The notes under the pieces are model-generated. The model ran no database searches. It was given only the letters and a program-made list of their open reading frames with translations, and was not told the origin of the DNA. Below are positions 1 through 9,051 of a stretch of DNA of 64,000 nucleotides, one piece after another. Where the stretch lies: the NCBI RefSeq assembly GCF_001648175.1, contig NZ_CP015243.1, positions 372,001-436,000 on the forward strand. The letters are read 5' to 3'. The DNA comes from Halotalea alkalilenta. GTDB taxonomy: Bacteria; Pseudomonadota; Gammaproteobacteria; Pseudomonadales; Halomonadaceae. The position numbers and the translations under genes are program-made. Within the stretch, counting starts at the first letter, position 1. The number at the start of each line of letters is the position of its first letter.

Positions 1-902
1 CCGCGTTCGCCCAGCAGGGCCCTGGCCAGCAAAAAGCCGACAGCTACCGCTTCGTGCTGGTGCCCAAGGTGGTCCATCCCTGGTTCGACAAGGTCAACCA
101 GGGCGCCCAGCAGGCAGCCGCGGCGATCGAGGCGCAGAGCGGCTCCAAGGTGGAGATCCAGTACTCGGCGCCTCAGAGCGCCAGCGTCGCCGAACAAAAC
201 GAGATCATCGAGCGGGCGATCTCGACGCGCCCGGACGGCATCATCGTCGACCTGCTCGACCCGAGCGGCAACCGCTCGGTGCTCGAGGAGGCAGCGGAAC
301 AGGGCATCCCGGTCACCCTGTTCGACTCGATCAATCCGGAGGGGATGAGCCTCACCACCGTCGGCAGCGACTTCTGCGAGCAGGCCAACATGGCCGCCAA
401 TCGGCTGGTCGAGCTGCTCGGTGGCGAGGGCAAGGTAGCGATCATGATGGGCGTGCCGACCGCGCCGAACCACGCCGAGCGCGCGCGCTGCGCCAGGGCC
501 ACGTTCGACGCCCACGAAGGCATCGAGGTGGTCGCCACCGGAGTCGACAACGACGACATCAACACCGCCCAGCAGCAGGCCTCGGCGATCATGCAGGCGC
601 ATCCCGACCTCGACGGCTGGGTCGCCGCCGACGCCGCCGGGCCGGTAGGAATCGGCCAGGCGATCAAGGAGGCCGACAAGGTAGGCGAAGTCCAGCTGGT
701 CGGCCTCGACGATCTCAACCAGATGCTGGTGCTGATCCAGGAAGGCGTCGCCGACTCCTCATCGGCCTCGCGCCCGACGATGCAGGGCTACTGGTCGGTG
801 ATCAACATGTGGCAGCAGGCCACCGGCGCGCTGCCACCGAACCATATCGACACCGGCAACGTGATGATCACCCCGGAAAATGTCGAATCCTTCATGCAGT
901 GA
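1..902 (+). CDS. Sugar ABC transporter periplasmic substrate-binding protein (5' truncated)
   Basis: Periplasmic binding protein of the ribose/galactose type (Peripla_BP_4), delivering a sugar or polyol to the importer encoded next. The reading frame is open from the first full codon at position 3, so the start lies outside the window. The first visible residues, AFA followed by QQG, look like the end of a signal peptide with its AxA cleavage site. Family features are the early PKVVHPWF segment, the RPDGIIVDLLDPSG ligand-lobe segment and a GLDDLNQM hinge near the end. The stop is 55 nt before the ATPase start, in one transcription unit. The substrate cannot be read from the sequence. Confidence 0.88.
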   Translation, partial: AFAQQGPGQQKADSYRFVLVPKVVHPWFDKVNQGAQQAAAAIEAQSGSKVEIQYSAPQSASVAEQNEIIERAISTRPDGIIVDLLDPSGNRSVLEEAAEQGIPVTLFDSINPEGMSLTTVGSDFCEQANMAANRLVELLGGEGKVAIMMGVPTAPNHAERARCARATFDAHEGIEVVATGVDNDDINTAQQQASAIMQAHPDLDGWVAADAAGPVGIGQAIKEADKVGEVQLVGLDDLNQMLVLIQEGVADSSSASRPTMQGYWSVINMWQQATGALPPNHIDTGNVMITPENVESFMQ

Positions 903-957
903 TGAGCGCCACCGCGCGGACGAGGCCGCTCGTCCGCGCCCGGGGAGGAATCGAACG

Positions 958-2457
958 ATGGCCTATCTGCGTATCGAGGGAGTGGGCAAGGAGTTTCCAG
1001 GGGTCAAGGCGCTCGACGACGTGAGCCTCGAGCTCTCGCTCGGCGAGGTGCACACCCTGGCGGGGGAGAACGGCGCGGGCAAGTCGACGCTGGTGAAGAT
1101 CCTCACCGGCACCGAGCGGCCGACCCAGGGCCGGGTGCTGATCGACGGCCGCGATCCGCAGCAGGAAGGCGCGCTGTTCAAGACCATCGCCTACGTGCCG
1201 CAGGAGATCAATCTGTTCACCAACCTGAGCGTGGCGGAGAACCTGTTCATGCCGTTCTCCCGCTCCCATGCCGGCCGCTGGCTGTTCGACCGGCGCGGAC
1301 TCGAAGCGCGCACCCGGCCCTGGCTCGAGCGCTTCAAGATCGCCGCGCAGCCGAGCGACAAGGTACGCGACATCTCGATCTCGGATCAGCAGCTGCTGCA
1401 GATCGCCCGCGCCTGCACCCAGGAGACGATGAAGGTACTGATCCTCGACGAGCCGACCTCCTCGTTGACCGACACCGAGGTGGCGAGGGTATTCGAGGTG
1501 GTGCGCGAGGTGATCGCGGCGAACTGCGCGGTGGTGTTCATCTCGCACAAGTTCGACGAAATGTTCGAGATCAGCGATGTGATCAGCGTGCTGCGCAATG
1601 GACGCAAGATCGCCACCCGACCGGCCGGCGAGCTCGATCATCGCCAATTGGTGACGCTGATGTCGGGCCAGGAGGTCGACATCACCGCGCGGATGCAGCC
1701 CGAGGGTCCGCTCGGCGACACCCTGCTGAAGGTGGAAGGGCTCTGCGGTCAGGGTTTCGAAGAGGTCTCGTTCGAGCTGCGCCGCGGTGAGATTCTCGGC
1801 TTCGCCGGTCTGGTTGGCGCCAGGCGCTCAGAAGTGATGCAGACGCTGTTCGGCTTCCTCCCCGCCCGCGCCGGACGCGCCACGCTCGCCGGGGAGCCGT
1901 GGCGGCTGGGCGACCCGCACTACTCGGTGTCCCATGGGCTTTTCTATCTCTCCGAGGAGCGCAAGTACCACGGCATCTTTCCCGGCCAGAGCGTGCGCCG
2001 CAACATCGGCATGGCACTGCTGCGCGACACCAGCCGCTGGGGCGTGATCGACGCCGGGCGCGAGCGCCGCGAGGTGGCCAAGATCATCGCCGACTACGAG
2101 ATCAAGACCCCGACGATGGCGAGGAACATCGCCTTGCTTTCCGGCGGCAACCAGCAGAAGGCGATCATCGGCCGGGCGATGGCTTGCGCGCCTCGGGTGC
2201 TGATCTTCGACGAGCCCACCAAAGGCATCGACCTGCGCACCAAGATGGAGATCTACCGGCTGATGAAGGCACTCGCCGAGCGCGGGGTGGGCGTGGTGCT
2301 GGTGTCGTCGGAAATGGAGGAGCTCAAGCGCTGCGCCAGCCGCATCGTGACCATGTACGAAGGCCGGGTCAGCGGCGAGTTCGACATCATCGACGCCAGC
2401 AGCAGCGCGCTGGTCGCCGCCATCCACGGACAACGGAGGAATGATCATGCTGCGTAG
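958..2457 (+). CDS. Sugar ABC transporter ATP-binding protein (fused double NBD, RbsA/MglA type)
   Basis: A 499-residue cytoplasmic ATPase with two tandem nucleotide-binding domains, energising the adjacent sugar permease. The first domain has Walker A GENGAGKST at residues 36-44 and Walker B LILDEPTSS. Its signature is atypical (SISDQQ in place of SxGxQQ). The second domain has the lysine-less P-loop usual for this family (GLVGARRSE), an LSGGNQQK signature and FDEPTKGID. The start is ATG 958, preceded by GGGGAGG at 942-948. An upstream in-frame start at 880 would overlap the binding-protein gene and lacks a ribosome site. The 3' end overlaps the permease start. Confidence 0.93.
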   Translation: MAYLRIEGVGKEFPGVKALDDVSLELSLGEVHTLAGENGAGKSTLVKILTGTERPTQGRVLIDGRDPQQEGALFKTIAYVPQEINLFTNLSVAENLFMPFSRSHAGRWLFDRRGLEARTRPWLERFKIAAQPSDKVRDISISDQQLLQIARACTQETMKVLILDEPTSSLTDTEVARVFEVVREVIAANCAVVFISHKFDEMFEISDVISVLRNGRKIATRPAGELDHRQLVTLMSGQEVDITARMQPEGPLGDTLLKVEGLCGQGFEEVSFELRRGEILGFAGLVGARRSEVMQTLFGFLPARAGRATLAGEPWRLGDPHYSVSHGLFYLSEERKYHGIFPGQSVRRNIGMALLRDTSRWGVIDAGRERREVAKIIADYEIKTPTMARNIALLSGGNQQKAIIGRAMACAPRVLIFDEPTKGIDLRTKMEIYRLMKALAERGVGVVLVSSEMEELKRCASRIVTMYEGRVSGEFDIIDASSSALVAAIHGQRRNDHAA

Positions 2458-3406
2458 GATGATGGGATTCATGGTGCTCAATCCGCTGAGCGGCGTGATC
2501 GCCGTGCTGGCGATCATCGTCCTGGTCGCAAGCCTGCTCTCGCCCAACTTCCTCACCAGCTACAACATGATGATCATCGCGCGCTCGTTGGCGTTCATCG
2601 GCCTGATCACCATCGCCCAGTCGATGCTGATGATCCTCGGCGAGCTCGATCTGTCACTCGGTGCCATCGGCGGCTTCTGCGGGGTGATCGGCGGCATCCT
2701 GATGGTCCAGGTCGGCCTGCCGCCCTGGCTCGCCTTCGCCCTCTGCCTACTGATCGGTGCGCTATTCGGGCTGGTCAATGGACTGCTGGTCACCGTGCTG
2801 CGGCTGCCCTCGCTGGTGCTGACGATCGGCATGGCCGGGGTCTACGGCGGCCTCAACCTGGTATTGACCCGGGGCGTGGCGATCACCGGCATCCCCTCTT
2901 CGATCGGTTTTCTCGGCACCGGGCGCTGGCTGGGCCTGCCTATACCGTTCTGGATCATGCTGGTGTTCCTCGCCATCGCCTCGTTCATCACCTTGAAGAC
3001 CCCGTTCGGCCGCTACATGTACGCGGTTGGCAGCAACGCCCCCGCCGCGCGGATGCTCGGCATCCATGTCGACCGGGTGCGGGTCGGCGTGTTCGCCTTC
3101 GCGGGCTTTCTCGCCGCGCTGGCCGGAATGCTGATGGTCGCCCGGCTCGGCTCCGCCCAGCCGTCGATCGGCGACTCCTGGGTGCTCGGCCCGATCGCAG
3201 CGGCGGTGATCGGCGGCGTGCCCACTACCGGCGGCATCGGCACCCCGCTGGGGGCGATCTTCGGCGCGGCGATCATCGGCGTGATCGAGAACATCATCGT
3301 ACTGTTCGGCATCTCACCGTACTGGCAATCGATGGTCAGCGGCGCGATCGTGGTACTGGCGATCTCGCTCGACGCGATTTCGCGGCGCTACTTCAAGCGT
3401 GAATGA
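2447..3406 (+). CDS. Sugar ABC transporter permease (RbsC type)
   Basis: Inner-membrane permease of the ribose/xylose family (BPD_transp_2), about 319 residues of almost entirely hydrophobic helices. It contains the family segment ELDLSLGAIGG early and GPIAAAVIGGVPTTGGIGT near the end. The ribosome site GGAGGA at 2435-2440 is optimally spaced from ATG 2447 (MLRRMMGF). An ATG at 2441 is also in frame but directly abuts the ribosome site. It overlaps the ATPase gene by 11 nt, which implies translational coupling, and is the last transporter gene of the unit. Confidence 0.92.
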   Translation: MLRRMMGFMVLNPLSGVIAVLAIIVLVASLLSPNFLTSYNMMIIARSLAFIGLITIAQSMLMILGELDLSLGAIGGFCGVIGGILMVQVGLPPWLAFALCLLIGALFGLVNGLLVTVLRLPSLVLTIGMAGVYGGLNLVLTRGVAITGIPSSIGFLGTGRWLGLPIPFWIMLVFLAIASFITLKTPFGRYMYAVGSNAPAARMLGIHVDRVRVGVFAFAGFLAALAGMLMVARLGSAQPSIGDSWVLGPIAAAVIGGVPTTGGIGTPLGAIFGAAIIGVIENIIVLFGISPYWQSMVSGAIVVLAISLDAISRRYFKRE

Positions 3407-3546
3407 GATGCCCGACCGAGCGAGCCGGTGCAACGCACGGCGCATCGCGTTCGCTCCGAGCTCAAGACCCGGCCCGCGGCTTTGCTACACTCAAGGCCGA
3501 CGGCCGGGCGCCCAGGCTCGGCGTGGCCCCATCGGGAGATTCGAGA

Positions 3547-4365
3547 GTGAGCGAACGCAACATCAAGTCGTGGCTGACCGACATGGACGGCGTGCTGGTC
3601 CATGAGAACAAGGCGATTCCCGGCGCTGCCGAGCTGATCCAGCAATGGCAGGAGCGTGGCACCCCTTTCCTGGTGCTGACCAACAACTCGATCTACACCC
3701 CGCGCGATTTGAGCGCCCGGCTGCGCTACAGCGGCCTCGACGTACCCGAGGATCGAATCTGGACCTCGGCACTGGCCACCGCCGCCTTCCTCAAGGACCA
3801 GACCCCCGGCGGCTCCGCGTTCGTGATCGGCGAGGCGGGGCTTACCACCGCGATCCACGAAGCCGGCTTCATCATGACCGACGCCAACCCGGACTACGTG
3901 GTGCTTGGCGAGACCCGTTCCTACTCGTTCGAGGCGATCACCAAGGCGATCCGCCTGATCAACAAAGGCGCCCGCTTCATCGCCACCAACCCCGATGCCA
4001 CCGGCCCCAGCGCCGAAGGCCCGCTGCCCGCCACCGGCGCGGTCGCCGCACTGATCACCCATGCCACCCACCGCACCCCGTACATCGTCGGCAAACCCAA
4101 CCCGATGATGTTCCGCTCCGCGCTGAACAAGCTCGGTATCCACTCCGACGGCACCGGGATGATCGGCGACCGCATGGACACCGATGTGGTCGCCGGCATC
4201 GAGGCCGGATTGCATACCGTGCTGGTGCTCAGCGGGATCGCCGACAGGGCCGAGATCGAGCGCTACCCCTTCCGGCCCAAGGAGGTGCTCGACTCAGTGG
4301 CCGACCTGCTGGACAAGGACGGCAAAGCCACCAAGGCGGAGAAGGCGCAAACGAAGAACGGGTGA
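3547..4365 (+). CDS. HAD-IIA family hydrolase (NagD-like phosphatase)
   Basis: A 272-residue sugar-phosphate or nucleotide phosphatase of the haloacid dehalogenase superfamily. The nucleophile motif DMDGV is at residues 12-16, motif II is TNNS at about 45-48, the lysine motif is VGKPNP, and the acidic motif IV is MIGDRMDTD. The insertion between motifs II and III is of the class IIA cap type. The start is GTG 3547, with GGGAG at 3534-3538 eight bases upstream. A longer frame from 3403 overlaps the permease end and has no ribosome site. It lies 140 nt after the permease, so it may dephosphorylate the imported sugar, which is inference from position only. Confidence 0.87.
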   Translation: MSERNIKSWLTDMDGVLVHENKAIPGAAELIQQWQERGTPFLVLTNNSIYTPRDLSARLRYSGLDVPEDRIWTSALATAAFLKDQTPGGSAFVIGEAGLTTAIHEAGFIMTDANPDYVVLGETRSYSFEAITKAIRLINKGARFIATNPDATGPSAEGPLPATGAVAALITHATHRTPYIVGKPNPMMFRSALNKLGIHSDGTGMIGDRMDTDVVAGIEAGLHTVLVLSGIADRAEIERYPFRPKEVLDSVADLLDKDGKATKAEKAQTKNG

Positions 4366-4427
4366 GCGGATGAACTTAGGTGTTGGGCTGGGCCCAGGCG
4401 AGGCGGGAGGCACGAAAGACGCCGCGA

Positions 4428-5048
4428 TCACCACATCGTCTTGCGCGCGCGCTCGGCCCAGCTGCGATCGTACTCCTCCCCGCCGATCTCGCCCTGGCTG
4501 AGCTCGGCGAGGATCTCGCCTGGAGTCGGCAGGGTGCTCGGGTCGGCGTGGCTTTCCAACTGCCATAGCCCGGCGCGAATCAAGGCGCGGGCGCACTGGA
4601 AATAGACCTCCTCGACCTCGATCACCATCACCGAGCGCGGCGCCTTCTCCTCCACCGCGAAGGAAGCGAGCAGCGCCGGATCGGTATCGAGCTGCGCGCG
4701 GCCGTTGACCCGGATCGCGTTACCGATCCCCGGGATCAGGAACATAAGCCCAACCCTCGGATCGCGCACCACGTTGCGCAGGCTGTCGATCCGATTGTTG
4801 CCACGCCGGTCCGGCAGCAGCAGCCGGTCGGGCGAAGCGACCCGCACGAACCCCGGCTTGTCGCCACGAGGCGAGCAGTCGAGCCCCTCGGGCCCCGCCG
4901 TCGCCAGGGCGACAAAGGGCGAGCGCTCGATGAAGCGCTGGTACTGCGGCGTGATACGGCTCGACACCTTGGCGGTGGAGGCCGCCGCCACCTCGCCGAG
5001 TGCGCCATAGATCGCCTCCAACTCGGCGATATCGCGAATGACCGCCAT
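4428..5048 (-). CDS. Pyridoxamine 5'-phosphate oxidase-like FMN-binding protein
   Basis: A 206-residue split-barrel flavoprotein resembling the PPOX-class group with the SPRGDKPGFV and PDRRGNNRIDSLRN motifs (DR_2398/MSMEG_1061 types). These motifs form the FMN phosphate-binding site. The DPRVGLMFLIPG and RVNGRA segments follow in the expected order. The reaction is unknown; relatives are low-specificity flavin reductases or oxidases. The start at 5048 (MAVIRD) is preceded by a strong GGGAGGAG site. It lies 32 nt downstream of the ATPase gene on the same strand, so the two are probably cotranscribed. Confidence 0.85.
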   Translation of the reverse strand: MAVIRDIAELEAIYGALGEVAAASTAKVSSRITPQYQRFIERSPFVALATAGPEGLDCSPRGDKPGFVRVASPDRLLLPDRRGNNRIDSLRNVVRDPRVGLMFLIPGIGNAIRVNGRAQLDTDPALLASFAVEEKAPRSVMVIEVEEVYFQCARALIRAGLWQLESHADPSTLPTPGEILAELSQGEIGGEEYDRSWAERARKTMW

Positions 5049-5080
5049 GCTCTCCTCCCGATGACTCCGTCGGCGGGACA

Positions 5081-6247
5081 TCAGCGCGCCGGCCAGCGCC
5101 AGGCCGGGCGCTCGAACTCCTCGAGGCCTTCCACCCGAGTTTCACCCAGCGTCTTCTCCAGCGCCAGCGTGTGGCACTCGCCGGTCTGCTCGAGGGCATG
5201 GATCAAGCGTCCGGCATGGGACACCACGATCAGCTGCGAGCGCTGTGCCGCCTGGCCGATCAACCGCCCGAGCGCCGGTAGCAAGTCCGGATGGAGGCTG
5301 GTTTCCGGTTCGTTCAGTACCAGCAAACTGGGTGGGCGTGGCGACAGCAGCGCGGCGATCCAGAGCAGGTAACGCAGCGTGCCGTCGGATAGCTCGCCAG
5401 AACGCAGCGGCCGCAGCAGGCCTGGCTGCTGGATCAGGATCTCGAAGCGCCCGGCTTCGACCTCGATCGACAGCCGGCTGCCGGGAAAGGCGTCGTCCAC
5501 CGCCGCATCCAACGCTTCGACATCGCCGATCTCGCGAATGGTTTGCAATGCTGCCGCCAGATCGGCGCCGTCCGCGCCGAGCACCGGGGTGTGGGTACCG
5601 ATCTGCGTTCGACGCGCGGGTGCCTCGCTGTCGCTCCTGAAATGATCGAAAAAGCGCCAGCCGCGTAAGCGCTCGCGCAGTTCAAAAAGTTCAGGCGCTC
5701 CACGAGGGTCGGCATAGACGCTCATCATGCTGTCGAAGCTCGCCACATGGCTGTCGATCACTCGCCACTCACCTGCATCATCGCGCAGCCGCAGCACCGG
5801 CCCACGGCGCTCGAGCAGGAGACTGGCCGGGCGTACCAGTGGCCCCGACCAGACGCATTCGCGCTTGATCACCGGGTCGAGCATGAAGGCGGTGGGGCCG
5901 CGAGGCTCTGGCAAACCGAGATCGATGCAGTAGCCGAAGTCCTCAGCGGCAAAGCCGAGCCGAAGATTGACCGAAGCGCGCCGCCGGACGCCCTCCACCG
6001 GTTGCTCGCCGCGTCGCATCGCCGCACTGATGCGCTCAGGTCCCGCCCACAGCGTCGAAGGCAGCCCGCCCTCGCGTGCAAGCGATGGGATCACTGCGCC
6101 TTGGGCGGTCTCGGCCAGCAGGCGCAGCGCTCGATAGAGGCTCGTCTTGCCGCTGCCATTGGCACCGGTGACCAGATTGAGTCGCCCGAGCGGCACGACC
6201 AGATCGCGCAGCGAGCGATAGTTGGAGACCGCCAGGGTGGTGAGCAT
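5081..6247 (-). CDS. AAA family ATPase (ABC/SMC-like, OLD-type)
   Basis: A 388-residue ATPase with the fold of RecF/OLD-type ABC ATPases. It starts with a short strand, then Walker A GANGSGKTS at residues 28-36. A LSDGTLRY signature-like segment and Walker B LLVLNEPETSLHPDL lie in the C-terminal half, followed by a switch histidine in VVSHAGRL. No nuclease (toprim) domain follows, so it resembles stand-alone chromosomal ATPases of unknown function. The start MLTTLAVSNYRS at 6247 was chosen because it begins at the first core strand; a GTG at 6283 is possible, and neither has a clear ribosome site. The only obvious partner is the PPOX gene. Confidence 0.8.
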   Translation of the reverse strand: MLTTLAVSNYRSLRDLVVPLGRLNLVTGANGSGKTSLYRALRLLAETAQGAVIPSLAREGGLPSTLWAGPERISAAMRRGEQPVEGVRRRASVNLRLGFAAEDFGYCIDLGLPEPRGPTAFMLDPVIKRECVWSGPLVRPASLLLERRGPVLRLRDDAGEWRVIDSHVASFDSMMSVYADPRGAPELFELRERLRGWRFFDHFRSDSEAPARRTQIGTHTPVLGADGADLAAALQTIREIGDVEALDAAVDDAFPGSRLSIEVEAGRFEILIQQPGLLRPLRSGELSDGTLRYLLWIAALLSPRPPSLLVLNEPETSLHPDLLPALGRLIGQAAQRSQLIVVSHAGRLIHALEQTGECHTLALEKTLGETRVEGLEEFERPAWRWPAR

Positions 6248-6339
6248 CGAGGGTTCGGCCAGGTAGCGAAGATCGAAGTCCACTCTAGCAGAACGTTGGA
6301 GGAAGGCGCGGCCGGCATGGGCCGCGCCTGACCCATTGA

Positions 6340-8481
6340 TCAGAAGCGGATTTCGCCCTTGAGTCGCAGGGTGCGGCCCTCGCCCCAGGACACCCGGTTC
6401 GGGTTGCCACCGGAGGAGACGAAGTATTCACGATCGGTGAGGTTGGTGACGTTCAGCTGCAGCGAGGTCTCGTTGCCCAGCAGCCGCGGCGTTTTCCACG
6501 ACACGAAGGCATCGACCGAGGTGTAGGCGGGCAGCGTGAACGAGTTGTCCAGGTTGCCGTAGCGCTTGCCGACGTAACGGGCTCCCGCGCCGATACGCAT
6601 GCGACCGTCCAGCACCTCGGCGGGCAGGTCGTAGGCGAGATAGGCGCCGGCTGCGTTTCTCGGCACGTTGAACAGCTGGTTGCCCTCGGTCTGCGGGGTG
6701 TCCTTCTCGATCTTGGCATCGGTGTAGGCGTAGTTGGCGAGCAGGCTCCAGTCCTCACTGAGCTGGCCGCTCAAGCTCCACTCGATACCGCGCGAACTCA
6801 CCTCGCCCGCGAGCCGCTGGAGGGTGTTGCCGGCATCGTCCTCACCAGCGACCTGCTGGACGTTCTCCTTGCGGATATCGAACAGCGCCAGCTGGGTGGT
6901 CCAGCCGCCGTTGTCGTACTTCGCGCCCAGCTCGTACTGGCGTCCGGTCTCCGGCTCGTAGCTGCCCTCGACCGTACTGCCCGGGGTGAACTCGTTGGGC
7001 CGGTAGGACTGGCTGTAGTTGGCGTACAGCGACAGATCGCTGCGCGCTTGGTAGACCAGCCCGATGAACGGCAGCAGCTTGGCATCGCTTTCGTCGGTGC
7101 TGACCACGAACGGCTGGTGGCCGCCGATCTTGACGTCGTAGTGCTGATAGCGAAGCCCGGGCGCAAGGATCCATCGATCGTTCAAGTGGATGTTGTCCTT
7201 GAAGTAGAACGCGTTGCCACTTATCCGCTGGTAGTTATCGCTATTGTTCGGATTGACCGGGCCTTCGGGATCGAGCCGTCCATATTCGGGATGGTCGGGG
7301 AAGAACCCGCCCACCACCGGGCCATCGATGAAATCCCCCGAGACGTCCCGGCGCAGGTCGTAATCGACCCCGACCAGCAGTTCGTGCTCCATGTCGAGCC
7401 ACTGCCGCGAGGCGATCCAGTCCAGCGCGACGTAGACGTTTTCCCGGTCGGCGCCGGTATTGCGCCGGAAACGGCGGCTCAGCTCACCGGTCTCGGTATT
7501 GTAGCCGCGCGGATCGGCCTGATAGTCGTTGTAGTGGTCCTGGTTCCAGCCGAGCGTCAGCTTCACTCGCGAATCCTGGTCGAACCGGTACTCGGTAGTC
7601 GAGGAGACCACCTGGCGTATGCCTTTCGATGCCGTCCAGGGTTCGTCCAGGCGCTTGTCGCGACTGCCGACGTAGTGGCCATCCTGGATCACCGCGCCGC
7701 GATCGAGGGTGTTGTCGTAGTCGAGATACTGATAAGCGAGCAGGAAGGAGAGATCCTCCCCTTCGTAGGAGAGCGACGGGGCGAACAGCTGCTGCTTGTT
7801 GTCGCCGAAGTTGCGCCAGTAGTCCTCGTTCTTACCCTGCCCGATGACCCGTAGCGCCCAGCCGGTCTCCTTCAGCGGACCGGTGACGTCGAAATAGGCG
7901 TCTCCCCCGCCGTGGCTGCTCAAGCTCCCACCGAGGATGCGCTGCCACTGATACAGCGGCTTCTTGGTGATCACATTGATCACCCCGCCGGGTTCCTGCA
8001 TGCCATAGAACAGCGACGCCGGCCCCTTGAGGAACTCGACCCGCTCGGTGGTGACCGCCTGGAAACTGCGCCCGACCGGCATTCGCACTCCGTCGAGCAA
8101 GGTACCGCCGTCATCGGTGTTGCCGAACCCACGCTTGAGCAGGCCATCCTGGGTACCGCCGAAGTTGTTGCCCACCGCGACCCCGGGGACGAACTTGATC
8201 AGATCCTCCATGGTCTGCGGCGCCTGGTCCTCGATCACCTGCGCGGAGACGGTATCGACGGTCCGAGACTGCTGCAGGTTGGGAACATCCATCTTGTCGC
8301 CGGTCGAGCTGTAGCCCGAGCGGTAGCTCGTGGCTCCAGTGCCACCGTAGCTCTCGCTGACGCGGAGGGTCGGCAGCTGGGCGACATCGGCGACCTCCTG
8401 GGCCACGGCTGCGGGTACCCCCAGCGCTGCGCCGAATAGGCCTGCCGAGCAGATAGCCAGGCGCTTTGAAATCGGTTCCAT
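6340..8481 (-). CDS. TonB-dependent siderophore receptor
   Basis: Outer-membrane 22-stranded gated barrel importing a ferric siderophore, 713 residues. It has a signal peptide ending AVAQ and a plug domain with the typical DQAPQTMEDLIKFVPGV, RGFG and LKGPASLFYGMQEPGGVINVITK order (shown here as separate segments). The barrel ends in a terminal aromatic residue (GEIRF). There is no N-terminal STN signalling domain, so it is a transducer-independent type resembling FhuA/FhuE/IrgA-like receptors. The start at 8481 gives a clean signal peptide; a GTG at 8526 has no ribosome site. A Fur box 237 bp upstream predicts iron repression. It is divergent from mqo. Confidence 0.93.
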   Translation of the reverse strand: MEPISKRLAICSAGLFGAALGVPAAVAQEVADVAQLPTLRVSESYGGTGATSYRSGYSSTGDKMDVPNLQQSRTVDTVSAQVIEDQAPQTMEDLIKFVPGVAVGNNFGGTQDGLLKRGFGNTDDGGTLLDGVRMPVGRSFQAVTTERVEFLKGPASLFYGMQEPGGVINVITKKPLYQWQRILGGSLSSHGGGDAYFDVTGPLKETGWALRVIGQGKNEDYWRNFGDNKQQLFAPSLSYEGEDLSFLLAYQYLDYDNTLDRGAVIQDGHYVGSRDKRLDEPWTASKGIRQVVSSTTEYRFDQDSRVKLTLGWNQDHYNDYQADPRGYNTETGELSRRFRRNTGADRENVYVALDWIASRQWLDMEHELLVGVDYDLRRDVSGDFIDGPVVGGFFPDHPEYGRLDPEGPVNPNNSDNYQRISGNAFYFKDNIHLNDRWILAPGLRYQHYDVKIGGHQPFVVSTDESDAKLLPFIGLVYQARSDLSLYANYSQSYRPNEFTPGSTVEGSYEPETGRQYELGAKYDNGGWTTQLALFDIRKENVQQVAGEDDAGNTLQRLAGEVSSRGIEWSLSGQLSEDWSLLANYAYTDAKIEKDTPQTEGNQLFNVPRNAAGAYLAYDLPAEVLDGRMRIGAGARYVGKRYGNLDNSFTLPAYTSVDAFVSWKTPRLLGNETSLQLNVTNLTDREYFVSSGGNPNRVSWGEGRTLRLKGEIRF

Positions 8482-9051
8482 CGGTTGAGAAAAATCCCCT
8501 GAATTGAATTTCCAGCTTTCGATCACGGTCGTTGGATTCGGTCATCCACGCGCAGTGGATCACTCTCCATCGAGCGTCCAAGCGAGCGGGAACCAGCGGG
8601 GCATCTCCAGAGAGGCGCAGCCAATCGATCGCTGAATTGGATTTGTTTAGATCATTCAACGCCTCGGAAACCCGAGCACCAAGCGCTTAAGCCGAGACGA
8701 AGTAGCAGCCTTCTATCGCTAATGATATTCATTGTCAACTGAATTCGATCTTAACGAACCCTCGCTTTCAGTCGAGTAGCCGTACGCCGCATTTGAAGGT
8801 GGCGATGAATGGAACGCATACCGCGCATCGACCGCCTTCGCCGAGGATTTCTTAATTCAAACTTATCAACGGCATTCAACCTTCGGATGATTCATGGCTA
8901 CAACGACATTACAATGTGGCGTTTTAGCACAGCGCTGAAAATGCGTTTCAATCTCAAGTGCAGCCCAACGCTTACACTCCGTTCCCGCCCAATATCGGAA
9001 ACTATCCGTTGATCGTGGACTGAATCAGTCACACCTGGTGTCGAGCCCCGT
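8482..9051. other. Divergent promoter region between siderophore receptor and mqo
   Basis: These 570 bases are comparatively AT-rich and hold no convincing gene. Short open frames such as 8809-9012 have no ribosome site or family resemblance. The region holds the Fur box listed separately and must carry promoters for both flanking genes. I could not pick out a trustworthy -35/-10 pair for mqo. Confidence 0.7.
8718..8736. promoter_or_regulatory. Fur box (iron-responsive operator)
   Basis: The 19 bases GCTAATGATATTCATTGTC match the classical Fur consensus GATAATGATAATCATTATC at 16 of 19 positions, including the central ATGATA/TCATT core. It lies 237 bp upstream of the siderophore receptor start and 316 bp upstream of mqo. 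The obvious target is the receptor, repressed by Fe-Fur when iron is replete. An effect on mqo is possible but not shown by position. Confidence 0.85.

Noticed and set aside
8809-9012. 67-codon plus-strand frame in the receptor/mqo intergenic region
   Set aside because: No ribosome site or family resemblance; more likely part of the divergent promoter region.
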